From NCBI GenBank assembly GCA_937870755.1, contig CALMZV010000094.1, positions 1 to 64,000 on the forward strand: a DNA stretch of 64,000 bases. Reading direction: 5' to 3'. Both the position numbers and the translations under genes were made by a program. Below are positions 55,546 to 64,000 of this stretch, piece by piece. Each line of letters begins with the position of its first letter. The first letter of the stretch is position 1. The notes under the pieces were generated by a model. That model was not told where the DNA came from, did not search any database, and saw only the letters and a list, made by a program, of their open reading frames with translations. The DNA is from an uncultured Methylocystaceae bacterium. Lineage in GTDB: Bacteria > Pseudomonadota > Alphaproteobacteria > Rhizobiales > Beijerinckiaceae.

Positions 55546-56748
55546 TCATCCGTAGCGTTTCAGCAATTGCCGCCCGAGCTGCGACAGATGCACCTGGTCC
55601 GGCCCGTCGCCGATGCGCATGAACCGCGCATAGGTGTAGGCCTCGGCCAGGAACGTGTCCTGCGAGACGCCGGCGCCGCCGTGGATCTGGATGGCGCGGT
55701 CGATCACGCGCGCCGCCATCGCCGGCACGACGATCTTGGCGGCCGCGATCAGGTCGCGCGCTTCCTTGTTGCCGTCCTTGTCCATCTTGTCGGCGGCGCG
55801 CAGCGTCAGCAGGCGCGCCTGCTCGATCTCGCACCACGAATGGGCGATGTCCTCGCGCACCGAGCCGTGGTCGCCGAGCTTCTGGCCGAACGCCACGCGG
55901 TTCTGCGCGCGTTTGCACATCAGCTCCAGCGCGCGCTCCGCGCAGCCGATCAGCCGCATGCAATGATGGATGCGCCCCGGTCCGAGCCGGCCCTGCGCCA
56001 CCTCGAACCCGCGCCCCTCGCCCAGAAGGATGTTGGAGACCGGCACGCGCACGTTGTCGTAGACGATCTCCGGATGGCCGATCGGCGCATCGTCGTAGCC
56101 GAACACTTTCATGTCGCGGACGATTTTGATGCCGGGCGTGTCGCGCGGCACGAGAACCATCGACTGCTGAAGGTGCTTGTTCGGATTGTCGGGGTCCGTC
56201 TTGCCCATCACGATGAGCAGCTTGCAATCCTCGCTCATCGCGCCGGACGTGTACCATTTGCGCCCGTTGATGACGTATTCGTCGCCCTCGCGGCGGATGG
56301 TGCAGCGGATGTTGGTGGCGTCGGAGGAGGCGACCTCGGGCTCGGTCATGGAGAAGGCGGAGCGGATTTCGCCGGCCAGCAGCGGGTCGAGCCACTTCTT
56401 CTTCTGCTCCGGCGTGCCGTAGAGCGCCAGAATCTCCATGTTGCCGGTGTCTGGCGCCGAGCAGTTGAAGACTTCCGACGCCCAGGAGATGCGGCCCATG
56501 ATTTCGGCGAGCGGGGCGTATTCCAGATTGGTGAGGCCCGCGCCGTGGTCGCCGGGCAGGAATAGATTCCAAAGTCCCGCCGCCCTGGCCCTGGCCTTGA
56601 GCTTTTCCAGCACCGGCGGTCGGCGGGTGCGGGCGACGGTGGCGACCTCCTCGCCGTAGAGATGTTCGGCCGGCTCGACCTCGTCGCGCATGAAGGTCAG
56701 GAGACGCGCGCGCAGGTCCAGCGCCCGGGCGCTGTGTTCGAAAGCCAT
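55546..56748 (-). CDS. acyl-CoA dehydrogenase family protein (ACAD10/11-like)
   Basis: FAD-dependent dehydrogenase, 400 residues. FAD and substrate motifs are present: [68 protein letters not shown], and the C-terminal [24 protein letters not shown]. Sequence details ([26 protein letters not shown]) place it near the ACAD10/11-type group, which acts on unusual long or hydroxylated acyl-CoAs. It is the first gene of a three-gene operon with the Cys-rich and SDR genes. Physiological substrate unknown. Confidence 0.94.
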   Translation of the reverse strand: MAFEHSARALDLRARLLTFMRDEVEPAEHLYGEEVATVARTRRPPVLEKLKARARAAGLWNLFLPGDHGAGLTNLEYAPLAEIMGRISWASEVFNCSAPDTGNMEILALYGTPEQKKKWLDPLLAGEIRSAFSMTEPEVASSDATNIRCTIRREGDEYVINGRKWYTSGAMSEDCKLLIVMGKTDPDNPNKHLQQSMVLVPRDTPGIKIVRDMKVFGYDDAPIGHPEIVYDNVRVPVSNILLGEGRGFEVAQGRLGPGRIHHCMRLIGCAERALELMCKRAQNRVAFGQKLGDHGSVREDIAHSWCEIEQARLLTLRAADKMDKDGNKEARDLIAAAKIVVPAMAARVIDRAIQIHGGAGVSQDTFLAEAYTYARFMRIGDGPDQVHLSQLGRQLLKRYG

Positions 56749-56864
56749 GGCCGTTCCTCCAGAACCGGATTTTTCCGGTTTCGTTGATCCCGCGGCTGGC
56801 GCCGGGGCGTTGGCGGATCATCCGACAATCGTGGCGGACAGGCAATAGGTTCGCCGGCGCGCCG

Positions 56865-56894
56865 TTGACGCGGGCCGCCGGCGACGCCTATAAG
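56865..56894 (+). promoter_or_regulatory. predicted promoter of rpmH-rnpA-yidC
   Basis: TTGACG (56865-56870) and TATAAG (56889-56894) are separated by 18 bp, a good sigma-70 match for this G+C-rich genome. It lies 90 bp upstream of the rpmH GTG, which is highly expressed in bacteria. Confidence 0.65.
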
Positions 56895-56983
56895 CGCGCT
56901 TCACGATTTCGGCGGCGCCGGCGTCGGGCCTGTCCAGTGGCGGGCTTGGGGGCCTGGCCTGCGACTTGTTTCGGAGAATTACG

Positions 56984-57118
56984 GTGAAGCGCACCTATCA
57001 GCCTTCCAAGATCGTCCGCAAGCGGCGTCACGGGTTCCGCGCCCGCATGGCGACCGTCGGCGGCCGCAAGGTCATCGCCGCCCGCCGCGCGCGCGGTCGC
57101 AAGCGCCTGTCGGCCTGA
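56984..57118 (+). CDS. rpmH: 50S ribosomal protein L34
   Basis: A 44-residue very basic protein: (M)[20 protein letters not shown], then a Gly-Gly-Arg-Lys turn and a C-terminal [11 protein letters not shown]. This is the complete L34. GTG start with TCGGAGA upstream. It is the first gene of rpmH-rnpA-yidC-engB and is a marker of the region near the replication origin in many bacteria; no dnaA or oriC-like cluster is visible here. Confidence 0.97.
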   Translation: MKRTYQPSKIVRKRRHGFRARMATVGGRKVIAARRARGRKRLSA

Positions 57119-57153
57119 GGCTTTCGACCCGCCATTCGTTTCGGGAGCGCTGC

Positions 57154-57564
57154 ATGTCCGGCGCCGGTCGCAAGGGCGGGGGTGAAGGCGCGGGCGCGCG
57201 TCCGGCGCGGCTGACGCGCCGCGCCGATTTTCTGGCCGCGCAGAAGGGCGGCCGCCGGCGCTCCAGATATTTCACGTTGCAGGTGCGCGAACGCCCCGAT
57301 GACGAGGGGCCGCCGCGATTCGGCCTGACGGTGACGAAAAAGACAGAACCGCTCGCGGTGCGGCGCAACCGTATCCGCCGCCGCCTGCGCGAGGCGCTGC
57401 GACAGGGCGCGGCCCTTTCCGCCCGGCCCGGATGCGACTATGTGTTTGTCGCGCGGCTTGAGGCGCTCTCGGCCCCCTTTTCCGAACTCGAACGCACCAT
57501 CGTCGCGGCGCTCGCCGAAAAACCAGCGCAGCGGAGCCGCAAGGACAGGCCTTTCGCCCAATGA
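57154..57564 (+). CDS. rnpA: ribonuclease P protein component
   Basis: Protein cofactor of RNase P, which matures tRNA 5' ends. The 136-residue basic product begins with a Gly/Ala-rich extension and then [16 protein letters not shown], and carries the signature [14 protein letters not shown] with [16 protein letters not shown] before it. The stop overlaps the yidC start by 4 bp. yidD, often next to it in other bacteria, is not found between rnpA and yidC. Confidence 0.95.
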   Translation: MSGAGRKGGGEGAGARPARLTRRADFLAAQKGGRRRSRYFTLQVRERPDDEGPPRFGLTVTKKTEPLAVRRNRIRRRLREALRQGAALSARPGCDYVFVARLEALSAPFSELERTIVAALAEKPAQRSRKDRPFAQ

Positions 57565-59363
57565 ATCAGGATCACAAGAATCTTTTCGCCGCGATCTTTC
57601 TGTCGATCGTGGTGCTGGTCGGCTGGCAGTATTTCGTCGGCGCGCCGAAGATGGAAAAGGCGCGGACCGACGCGCGCGAGCAGCAGGTCGCGCGCCCCAC
57701 CGCGCCGACCGCCGGCGGGCAGACCGCGCCGGCGCCGGGGGTGGCGCCCTCGACCGCGCCGCAACCCGTGCGCCCCCGCGCCGAACTGCTCGCCGCCAGC
57801 CCGCGCATCGCCATCGACACCGACAGCCTGATGGGCTCGGTCGCGCTGAAGGGCGGGCGCATCGACGACGTGCTGCTGAAGAAATACCGCGAGACGCCCG
57901 ATCCCAAGAGTCCGAACATCGTTCTGCTCTCGCCGTCGGGCTCCGAACATCCGTTCTATGCCGAACTGGGCTTCGTGCCGGCGCCCGGTCAGCAGGTCGC
58001 CGTGCCCGGTCCCGATGCGGTCTGGACGGCCGACGGTCGCAAGCTCACGGCGACGACGCCCGTCACCCTTTCCTGGGAGAACGGGCAGGGTCTGAAGTTC
58101 CTGCGCCGCATCTCGGTCGACAACGACTATCTGTTCACGATCGTGGACACGGTCGAGAACACGGGCGCGAACGCGGTCGCGCTGCATCCGTTCTCGCTCG
58201 TCGCCCGCCACGGCAGACCCGCGTTGCAGGGCTACGCCGTGCTGCACGAGGGTCTCATCGGCGTCGTCGGCGATTCCGGCATTCAGGAATGGGCCTACGA
58301 CAAGATCGAGAAGGAGACGGGCGCCCAGAAGAAGTTCAAGGGCACGGGCGGCTGGGTCGGCTTCACCGACAAGTACTGGGCCGCCGTCGTCGCGCCTGAT
58401 CAGACGAAGCCTTTCGACGCCACCCTGTCGGCGAGTCCGGGAACGGTCGCGGCCAAGAACTACCAGGCCGATTTCGTCGGCGAGGCGACGAGCATCGCGC
58501 CGGGCGCGAAGGTCGAGTCGAAGACCTACGTGTTCGCCGGGGCCAAGGTGTCGGAACTGCTGGATCGCTATCAGGCCAATCCCGGCCTGTCGAAATTCGA
58601 ACTGCTGATCGATTGGGGCTGGTTCTATTTCATCACCAAGCCGCTCTTCAACCTGCTCGATCTCATCTACAAGCTCGTCGGCAATTTCGGCGTGGCGATC
58701 CTGATCGTGACCGTGCTGGTGAAGCTCGCCTTCCTGCCGCTCGCCAACAAGTCCTATTTGTCGATGGCGAAAATGAAGGCGCTGCAGCCGCAGATGAAGG
58801 CCATTCAGGAGCGCTACCCCGACGACAAGGTGAAGCAGCAGCAGGAGCAGATGGAGCTGTTCAAGCGCGAGAAGGTCAACCCCGTTTCGGGCTGCCTGCC
58901 GATGCTGGTGCAGATTCCCGTGTTCTTCGCGCTCTACAAGGTGCTGTTCGTCACCATCGAAATGCGCCAGGCGCCGTTCTTCGGCTGGATCAAGGACCTG
59001 TCGCAGCCGGACCCCACCAACATCTTCAACCTGTTCGGCCTACTGCCGTTCGATCCCACGCAGATTCCCGTGTTCGGCTCGTTCCTGTGGCTGGGCATAT
59101 GGCCGCTCATCATGGGCGTGTCGATGTGGGTGCAGATGAAGATGAACCCGGAGGCGACCGATCCCGTCCAGCGCCAGATGTTCGCGTGGATGCCGGTCAT
59201 CTTCACCTTCATGCTGGGATCTTTCCCGGTCGGCCTCGTCATCTACTGGACGTGGAACAACGTGCTCTCGGTCGCCCAGCAGTGGTGGATCATGAAGCGC
59301 GCGGGCGTGCCGTTCGAACTGTGGGACAACCTCGTCAAGACCTTCCGGCGCAAACCGGCGTGA
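57561..59363 (+). CDS. yidC: membrane protein insertase YidC
   Basis: Inserts and folds inner-membrane proteins, such as subunit c encoded at 1658. The 600-residue product has an N-terminal helix (7-26), a large periplasmic domain with a Pro/Ala-rich linker at about 35-75, and the conserved C-terminal core with five helices; marker blocks are [34 protein letters not shown] and [23 protein letters not shown]. The start overlaps rnpA, and the stop overlaps engB (GTGA). Confidence 0.97.
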   Translation: MNQDHKNLFAAIFLSIVVLVGWQYFVGAPKMEKARTDAREQQVARPTAPTAGGQTAPAPGVAPSTAPQPVRPRAELLAASPRIAIDTDSLMGSVALKGGRIDDVLLKKYRETPDPKSPNIVLLSPSGSEHPFYAELGFVPAPGQQVAVPGPDAVWTADGRKLTATTPVTLSWENGQGLKFLRRISVDNDYLFTIVDTVENTGANAVALHPFSLVARHGRPALQGYAVLHEGLIGVVGDSGIQEWAYDKIEKETGAQKKFKGTGGWVGFTDKYWAAVVAPDQTKPFDATLSASPGTVAAKNYQADFVGEATSIAPGAKVESKTYVFAGAKVSELLDRYQANPGLSKFELLIDWGWFYFITKPLFNLLDLIYKLVGNFGVAILIVTVLVKLAFLPLANKSYLSMAKMKALQPQMKAIQERYPDDKVKQQQEQMELFKREKVNPVSGCLPMLVQIPVFFALYKVLFVTIEMRQAPFFGWIKDLSQPDPTNIFNLFGLLPFDPTQIPVFGSFLWLGIWPLIMGVSMWVQMKMNPEATDPVQRQMFAWMPVIFTFMLGSFPVGLVIYWTWNNVLSVAQQWWIMKRAGVPFELWDNLVKTFRRKPA

Positions 59364-60004
59364 CCGACGAACCGGACTTTGCGGAAGCCGGCCGCAAACT
59401 GTTCGCCGGCCCGTGCGATTTCATCTGGGGCGCGGGAAAGATCGACGGCCTGCCGCCGGAGACCGTTCCCGAAATCGCCTTCGCCGGCCGCTCCAACGTC
59501 GGCAAGTCCTCGCTCGTCAACGCGCTCACCGGCCGCAAGACGCTCGCGCGCGTGTCGCATACGCCTGGCCGCACGCAGGAGCTGAACTTCTTCGCGCTGG
59601 GCGAAAAGGCGCGGCTGGTCGACATGCCGGGCTATGGCTACGCGGCCGTCTCCAAGGAAAAGTCCGCGGCCTTCAACGCGCTCATGCGGTCGTATCTGCG
59701 CGGCCGCGCCAAACTCGCGCGCGTCTACGTGCTGGTCGACGGCCGCCACGGGCTGAAGGACACCGACAAGGCGATGCTCGACCTGCTGGACACGAGCGCG
59801 GTGTCCTACGCCATCGTCCTCACCAAGCAGGACGAAGTGAAGATCAAGGACATCGCGCCGCGGCTGGAAGCGACGCGCGAAGCGCTGCGCAGGCGTCCGG
59901 CCGCGTTCCCGGAGGTTCTGTTCACCTCCAGCCGGACCGGCGCGGGTGTGGCGGAGCTGCGCGCCGCCGTCGCCCGCCTGCTGGCCGAACGCGGCGCGGC
60001 ATAG
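59360..60004 (+). CDS. engB: ribosome biogenesis GTP-binding protein EngB/YihA
   Basis: A 214-residue GTPase needed for 50S assembly. G1 [18 protein letters not shown]2 region [13 protein letters not shown]3 [12 protein letters not shown]4 VLTKQDEVK and G5 TSSRTGAG are all present. A GTG start at 59360 overlaps the yidC stop, as usual in this cluster; longer upstream reading is a shadow of yidC. Confidence 0.96.
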   Translation: MTDEPDFAEAGRKLFAGPCDFIWGAGKIDGLPPETVPEIAFAGRSNVGKSSLVNALTGRKTLARVSHTPGRTQELNFFALGEKARLVDMPGYGYAAVSKEKSAAFNALMRSYLRGRAKLARVYVLVDGRHGLKDTDKAMLDLLDTSAVSYAIVLTKQDEVKIKDIAPRLEATREALRRRPAAFPEVLFTSSRTGAGVAELRAAVARLLAERGAA

Positions 60005-60090
60005 GGGCTCTGTCGCAAAGTCGTCGTCCGCCGGATTGAGATTGGCGGGGCGGGCGACTAGATAGGAAACCCCGCCGGAACGGAACCGCC

Positions 60091-60987
60091 ATGACCGAAT
60101 CTTCTCACGAAAAAGCCCACGCGCAGGCCGAAACGCTCGTGCGCGCGCTGCCGCACATGCTGAAATACGACGACGCCATCGTCGTGGTGAAATACGGCGG
60201 CCATGCGATGGGCGACGACAAGGTGGCGCGCGATTTCGCCCGCGACATGGTGCTGCTGGAGCAATCCGGCGTGAACCCTGTCGTGGTGCATGGCGGCGGG
60301 CCGCAGATCGGCGCGATGTTGCAGAAGCTCGGCATCAAGTCGCAGTTCGCCGGCGGACTGCGCATCACCGACAAGGCCACGGTCGAGATCGTGGAGATGG
60401 TGCTCGCCGGCTCCATCAACAAGCAGATCGTCGGCTTCATCAATGCCGAAGGCGGGCGCGCGATCGGCCTGTGCGGCAAGGACGGCAACATGGTGCTGGC
60501 CAAGAAGGTCGGCCGCGTGGTGGTCGATTCCGGGTCGAACATCGAGGCCCATGTCGACCTCGGCTTCGTCGGCGAGCCGGAAAAGGTCGACACCACCGTG
60601 CTCGACCAGGTGCTGGGGCGCGAACTCGTGCCTGTGCTCGCGCCCGTCGCGCAGGGGGCGGACGGCCAGACCTACAACATCAACGCCGACACTTTCGCCG
60701 GCGCCATCGCCGGCGCATTGAAGGCCAAGCGCCTCATCTTCCTGACCGACGTGCCGGGCGTGCTCGACAAGGACAGGAACCTGATCGAGGAATTGAAAGT
60801 CTCCGACATTCCCGGCCTCATCGCCGACGGCACGATCACCGGCGGCATGATCCCGAAGGTGGAGACCTGCATCTACGCCATCGAACAGGGCGTGGAAGGC
60901 GTGGTCATCGTCGACGGCAAGATCCCGCACGCGGTGCTGGTCGAACTGTTGACCGATCACGGCGCCGGCACGCTGATCACGCGATGA
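60091..60987 (+). CDS. argB: acetylglutamate kinase
   Basis: Second step of arginine synthesis, phosphorylating N-acetylglutamate. The 298-residue amino-acid-kinase has [51 protein letters not shown] and [12 protein letters not shown]. Length fits the arginine-sensitive hexameric type of alphaproteobacteria. The stop overlaps the HAD gene (ATGA). Confidence 0.96.
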   Translation: MTESSHEKAHAQAETLVRALPHMLKYDDAIVVVKYGGHAMGDDKVARDFARDMVLLEQSGVNPVVVHGGGPQIGAMLQKLGIKSQFAGGLRITDKATVEIVEMVLAGSINKQIVGFINAEGGRAIGLCGKDGNMVLAKKVGRVVVDSGSNIEAHVDLGFVGEPEKVDTTVLDQVLGRELVPVLAPVAQGADGQTYNINADTFAGAIAGALKAKRLIFLTDVPGVLDKDRNLIEELKVSDIPGLIADGTITGGMIPKVETCIYAIEQGVEGVVIVDGKIPHAVLVELLTDHGAGTLITR

Positions 60988-61709
60988 AACACCTGCCGAC
61001 GCATGAGGCGAAACTGCCCGGCGCGGTCGCCGCGCGGTTCGCGCATGTGGAGGCATGGGTGTTCGATCTCGACAACACGCTCTATCCGGCTGGTTCCGAC
61101 GTCTGGCCGAAGATCGATCAGCGCATCACGCTGTTCATGGCCGAGTTGTTCGGGCTGGACGGCGTCTCCTCGCGCGCGTTGCAGAAATATTACTACGAAC
61201 GCTACGGCACGACGCTGCGCGGCCTGATGGCCGAGCACGAGGTGACCGCGCAGGAGTTTCTCGCCTTCGTGCACGACATCGACCGCTCCTCGCTCGTGCC
61301 CGACCATTCGCTGGCGCGCGCCATCGCGCGCCTGCCGGGCCGCAAGCTCATCCTCACCAACGGCTCGCGCGAACATGCGTTGCGCACGGCCGAGCGGCTC
61401 GGCATCGACCGCCTCTTCGAGGATGTGTTCGACATCGTCGCGGCTGACCTCGTGCCCAAGCCGCACGCCGAAACCTACGAACGGTTTTTCGCGGCGCACG
61501 GCGTCGCCCCGCATGCCGCGGCGATGTTCGAGGATATGGCCAAGAACCTCGTCGTGCCGCATGCGCGCGGCATGGTGACGACGCTCGTCACGCCCAAGGC
61601 CGGCGAATCCGTCGCGCGCGAGGAATGGGAATTGGAAAGCGGCCACGAACCGCATATTGATTTCGTCACCGACGACCTGACGAGTTTTCTCGAAGCCATC
61701 GTGAACTAG
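60984..61709 (+). CDS. HAD hydrolase, pyrimidine 5'-nucleotidase type
   Basis: A 241-residue HAD phosphatase: motif [18 protein letters not shown], motif II ILTNGS, the motif III lysine in [11 protein letters not shown], and motif [13 protein letters not shown]. The family with YjjG/SDT1 dephosphorylates pyrimidine nucleotides. Coupling to argB by overlap is common in alphaproteobacteria without known pathway logic. Confidence 0.92.
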   Translation: MKHLPTHEAKLPGAVAARFAHVEAWVFDLDNTLYPAGSDVWPKIDQRITLFMAELFGLDGVSSRALQKYYYERYGTTLRGLMAEHEVTAQEFLAFVHDIDRSSLVPDHSLARAIARLPGRKLILTNGSREHALRTAERLGIDRLFEDVFDIVAADLVPKPHAETYERFFAAHGVAPHAAAMFEDMAKNLVVPHARGMVTTLVTPKAGESVAREEWELESGHEPHIDFVTDDLTSFLEAIVN

Positions 61710-61719
61710 GCGGAACCGC

Positions 61720-62040
61720 ATGCTGCGCCTGATCTTCCGCTTCATAGCCCTCATGCTGCTGGCGGCGGCCTTCGCCGCGCTGGTCATCGACGGGGCGCGC
61801 TCGCTCAGCGACTCCGCGCTCGTCCTCACCCCGCTCGGCAAGACGCTGTTCAACCTGTTCCCCACCCGCTTCCCGCTGCTGCAGCCGGCCATCGAGCGTC
61901 ACGTCTCGCCGGTCCTGTGGGACCCGGTCGTCGTCTCGTTGCTGCTGCTGCCGACGTGGCTGGTTGCGGGCGTGACGGGCGCCCTTCTCATGCGGCTCAC
62001 GCGCCGCCGCCGCGCGCCGATCGGCGTGGAGATGCGCTGA
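61720..62040 (+). CDS. small two-helix membrane protein of unknown function
   Basis: A 106-residue protein with helices at about residues 5-22 (FRFIALMLLAAAFAALVI) and 70-88 (VVSLLLLPTWLVAGVTGALL) around a conserved soluble part with LTPLGKTLFNLFP. Homologues next to argB-HAD in Rhizobiales carry a misleading cytochrome b6f PetM-like label; that name should not be taken as function. Gap to the HAD gene is 10 bp, so it is probably in the operon. Confidence 0.8.
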   Translation: MLRLIFRFIALMLLAAAFAALVIDGARSLSDSALVLTPLGKTLFNLFPTRFPLLQPAIERHVSPVLWDPVVVSLLLLPTWLVAGVTGALLMRLTRRRRAPIGVEMR

Positions 62041-62093
62041 CGGGGTGACGCGCGCCCGCGCCGTCCTATATTGGACCAAAAGGGAGACGCGCC

Positions 62094-62756
62094 ATGTTCC
62101 TGTTCCGCAAGAAAACGGCGATGCCCACGCCGGGCCAGGCCTTGCCCGGCCGCGCCGCGCCCATTGCGACCGCCGCGCGGCATTTCGTGTTCGACCGCCC
62201 GTTGCACGAGCCCTATCCGGAAACGATGCGCCTCGCCATGTTCGGCATGGGCTGTTTCTGGGGCGCGGAGCGCAAGTTCTGGGAACTGGGCGCCGACAGG
62301 ATATGGATCACCGCCGCCGGTTACGCGGCCGGTCTCACGCCAAATCCGACCTACGAGGAAGTCTGTTCGGGCATGACCGGCCACAACGAAGTGGTGCGCG
62401 TGGTCTACGATCCGACGAAGATTTCATACGACGACCTGTTGCGCACGTTCTGGGAAAATCACGATCCCACGCAGGGCATGCGTCAAGGCAACGACGTCGG
62501 CACGCAGTATCGCTCGGGCGTCTACGTTTATTCCGACGCCGATTTCGCGGCCGCCGAGCGATCGCGCGCGATGTATGGCGGTTTGCTCGGCGAAAATCGT
62601 TACGGCGCGATCACGACGGAAATCCTCAAGGCGCCGCAGTTCTATTTCGCCGAGGACTACCACCAGCAATATCTGGCGAAGAATCCGCGCGGCTATTGCG
62701 GGCTGGGAGGCACGGGCGTTTCCTGCCCGATCGGCGTCGCGGCCGGTCCAGCTTGA
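62094..62756 (+). CDS. msrA: peptide-methionine (S)-S-oxide reductase
   Basis: Repairs methionine-S-sulfoxide. The 220-residue protein carries the active site [15 protein letters not shown], with catalytic Cys in GCFWG, and conserved [25 protein letters not shown]. The Cys pair near the C-terminus ([13 protein letters not shown]) should regenerate it through thioredoxin. N-terminal extension of about 48 residues compared with minimal MsrA. AAAGGGAG precedes the ATG. Confidence 0.95.
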   Translation: MFLFRKKTAMPTPGQALPGRAAPIATAARHFVFDRPLHEPYPETMRLAMFGMGCFWGAERKFWELGADRIWITAAGYAAGLTPNPTYEEVCSGMTGHNEVVRVVYDPTKISYDDLLRTFWENHDPTQGMRQGNDVGTQYRSGVYVYSDADFAAAERSRAMYGGLLGENRYGAITTEILKAPQFYFAEDYHQQYLAKNPRGYCGLGGTGVSCPIGVAAGPA

Positions 62757-62801
62757 TTGCGGCGCCGCTCCCGTGGCACATCTTGAGTCACGGGAGCGAA
62801 C

Positions 62802-63365
62802 ATGGGACCGGTCGAACGCATTCTGCAATCGGTGCTGTTTTCCAGCCGCTGGCTGCTGGCGCCGTTCTATTTCTGCCTCATGGCGAGCCTTCTCGCCATG
62901 CTCGTCAAACTCGCCCAGCATGTCTGGCACATGGCCACGCATGTGGTGAGCGCCGATGAAGCGCAGGTCATTCTCGATGTGCTCTCGCTCATCGACATGA
63001 CGCTCGCCGGCTCGCTGGTGATTCTGGTCATCTTCTCCGGCTACGAGAATTTCGTCGCGCACATCGACCGCTCCACTGCGCGCAACTGGCCCGAATGGAT
63101 GGGCAAGATCGACTTCACCGGACTGAAGCTGAAGCTCATGTCCTCCATCGTCGCCATTTCGGCGATCCAGGTGCTGCGCGCCTTCATGGATTTGAAGAAT
63201 ATCTCCGATCGCGATCTGTACTGGGCGGTGGGCATTCACATGGCGTTCGTCGTCTCCGCGCTTATTCTCGCCTTGTCCGACAGGTTTTCCGGCCATGGGC
63301 ACGACGACGCCAACGCCGGCGCCGGGCCCGATGCGTCGCAAACACAACGCGATCCTGGCCACTGA
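62802..63365 (+). CDS. YqhA family (UPF0114) inner-membrane protein
   Basis: A 187-residue protein with four helices and the family start VERILQSVLFSSRWLLAPFY, then LSLIDMTLAGSLVILVIFSGYENFV and KLKLMSSIVAISAIQVLRAFMDL. UPF0114 proteins have no known biochemical function. A short C-terminal tail is polar (HGHDDANAGAGPDA). It is followed by a terminator. Confidence 0.92.
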   Translation: MGPVERILQSVLFSSRWLLAPFYFCLMASLLAMLVKLAQHVWHMATHVVSADEAQVILDVLSLIDMTLAGSLVILVIFSGYENFVAHIDRSTARNWPEWMGKIDFTGLKLKLMSSIVAISAIQVLRAFMDLKNISDRDLYWAVGIHMAFVVSALILALSDRFSGHGHDDANAGAGPDASQTQRDPGH

Positions 63366-63373
63366 CGTTCTGT

Positions 63374-63403
63374 GCGCCGCGTCACATCGCGGCGCTTCTC
63401 TTT
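63374..63403 (+). terminator. Rho-independent terminator after the YqhA-like gene
   Basis: Stem GCGCCGCG (63374-63381) with CGCGGCGC (63388-63395) around TCACAT, followed by TTCTCTTT. Perfect 8-bp pairing and a T-rich tail. Confidence 0.78.
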
Positions 63404-63525
63404 CCTGACAGAGGGTTTAGTCTGAGCGCCGGCGGCCCTGGCCGCCCGAGCGCGACGCCGGTCGCCGAACGTCTTGAGCGGCGGCGCAGGCGCGTGTGGC
63501 GCCGAACGCTCTTGGGGGACGGACG

Positions 63526-64000
63526 ATGTCGGCACGGAACATGCGCGCCCGCTTTCTCGGCGCCGGCGCTGTTTTCGGTCTGGTCGCATTCGCCCCGCCC
63601 ACCCATGCCCAGTCCTTCGATTGCGCGAAAGCCCGCCCGCCGATCGAGACGGCGATCTGCGCCGCGCCGGACCTGCGCGCGCTCGACAATGCGCTCGCCG
63701 GCGCATACGCCCGCGCCCAGTTCGCCCTGAAGGACGACGCGCCCGCGCTGGATGCGTTGAAACAGGCGCAGCGCGCCTTCGTGGCCGCCCGCGACCGCGA
63801 ATGCGCCGACCCGCGCCAGACCGCCGCCTGCCTCGCGCGCGTCTATCGCGCGCGTCTCGATGCGCTCGCGTCGTTACGCGCGCCGCAAAGCGCCCAGGCG
63901 CAATCCGCCCAGGCGCCCGCGCAGCCGCACCGACAGGCCGCTCCGCAAACGGCGGACGTCGTTCCTGCGATCGTGCCGGCCGGCGCCGACTCCGGCGCGC
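63526..64000 (+). CDS. LprI-like (DUF1311) secreted protein, partial
   Basis: An ORF running off the right edge (158 codons visible). GGGGGAC precedes the ATG. A signal peptide (to about residue 29, ending PPTHAQS) leads into a DUF1311/LprI-type domain: SFDCAKARPPIETAICA, DLRALDNALAGAYARA, then RDRECADPRQTAACLARVY, with the four-cysteine pattern of the family. After about residue 125 the sequence is Gln/Ala/Pro-rich linker. LprI of Mycobacterium inhibits lysozyme; in this family the role is not general. More domains may follow outside the window. Confidence 0.85.
   Translation, partial: MSARNMRARFLGAGAVFGLVAFAPPTHAQSFDCAKARPPIETAICAAPDLRALDNALAGAYARAQFALKDDAPALDALKQAQRAFVAARDRECADPRQTAACLARVYRARLDALASLRAPQSAQAQSAQAPAQPHRQAAPQTADVVPAIVPAGADSGA

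Noticed and set aside
56849-56983. Replication origin next to rpmH
   Set aside because: No dnaA gene, no cluster of DnaA boxes and no AT-rich unwinding region is visible; rpmH alone is not enough.

Overview
The window is chromosomal DNA of very high G+C content (about two thirds) from an alphaproteobacterium, most likely of the order Hyphomicrobiales (Rhizobiales). The evidence is the gene orders: atpI-B-E-F'-F with a b' subunit, ctaC-D-B-(small ORF)-G-E followed by a DUF983 protein and SURF1, a DUF721 gene-dsbA-smc cluster beside a divergent mutY, radical SAM-rnhB-ccrM, rpmH-rnpA-yidC-engB-argB, an IalB-family protein, an Flp pilin, and a perfect CtrA-type box. The family cannot be fixed from the sequence; Beijerinckiaceae or Methylocystaceae is a guess. 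No rRNA, tRNA, transposase, prophage or CRISPR array is visible. This is mostly core genome with a few accessory insertions.

Layout. 1-127 carries 36-bp tandem repeats. 0.4-3.0 kb is the F0 sector of ATP synthase, closed by a strong terminator. 3.1-6.7 kb (minus) is a glycine cleavage operon gcvH-gcvPA-gcvPB behind a tandem glycine riboswitch, without gcvT. 6.8-8.0 kb holds two envelope proteins. 8.2-14.6 kb is the aa3-type cytochrome c oxidase cluster with its assembly factors. 14.6-24.4 kb has a CBS/CorC membrane protein, thrC, an M16 peptidase, an acetyltransferase, a large membrane c-di-GMP protein, a DsbA-like oxidoreductase, rsmE and a porin-like fragment. 24.4-30.2 kb has gshA, an Flp pilin, ispH, an EamA transporter, thrB, rnhA and a 1-Cys peroxiredoxin. 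30.2-37.2 kb has a free-standing DsbD N-terminal domain, a cation/proton antiporter with USP domains, YqgE, a transglutaminase-like cysteine peptidase, an alcohol dehydrogenase and a papain-like secreted protein. 37.2-44.5 kb is smc-dsbA-DUF721 (minus) and mutY (plus) with a RES/Xre-type toxin-antitoxin pair lodged between them. 44.6-51.6 kb has a rhomboid protease, ProXp-ala, CcrM, RNase HII, a radical SAM protein, a zinc metallopeptidase and a uracil-DNA glycosylase. 51.7-56.7 kb has a TPP enzyme facing an operon of acyl-CoA dehydrogenase, an unrecognised duplicated Cys-rich protein and an SDR. 56.9-63.4 kb is rpmH-rnpA-yidC-engB-argB-HAD followed by msrA and a YqhA-like protein. The window ends inside an LprI-like secreted protein.

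How the genes work together. The atp and cox clusters together supply oxidative phosphorylation, with haem (CtaB, SURF1) and copper (CtaG) insertion encoded next to the oxidase subunits. thrC and thrB, 11 kb apart, catalyse the last two steps of threonine synthesis. gshA, the Prx5 peroxiredoxin, the DsbA-like proteins, the DsbD-alpha-like protein and MsrA form a dispersed thiol and redox theme. The most interesting unexplained items are the toxin-antitoxin insertion upstream of the DUF721-dsbA-smc genes, the Cys-rich protein co-transcribed with an acyl-CoA dehydrogenase and an SDR, the porin-like fragment, and two secreted cysteine-peptidase-fold proteins near a CtrA box.
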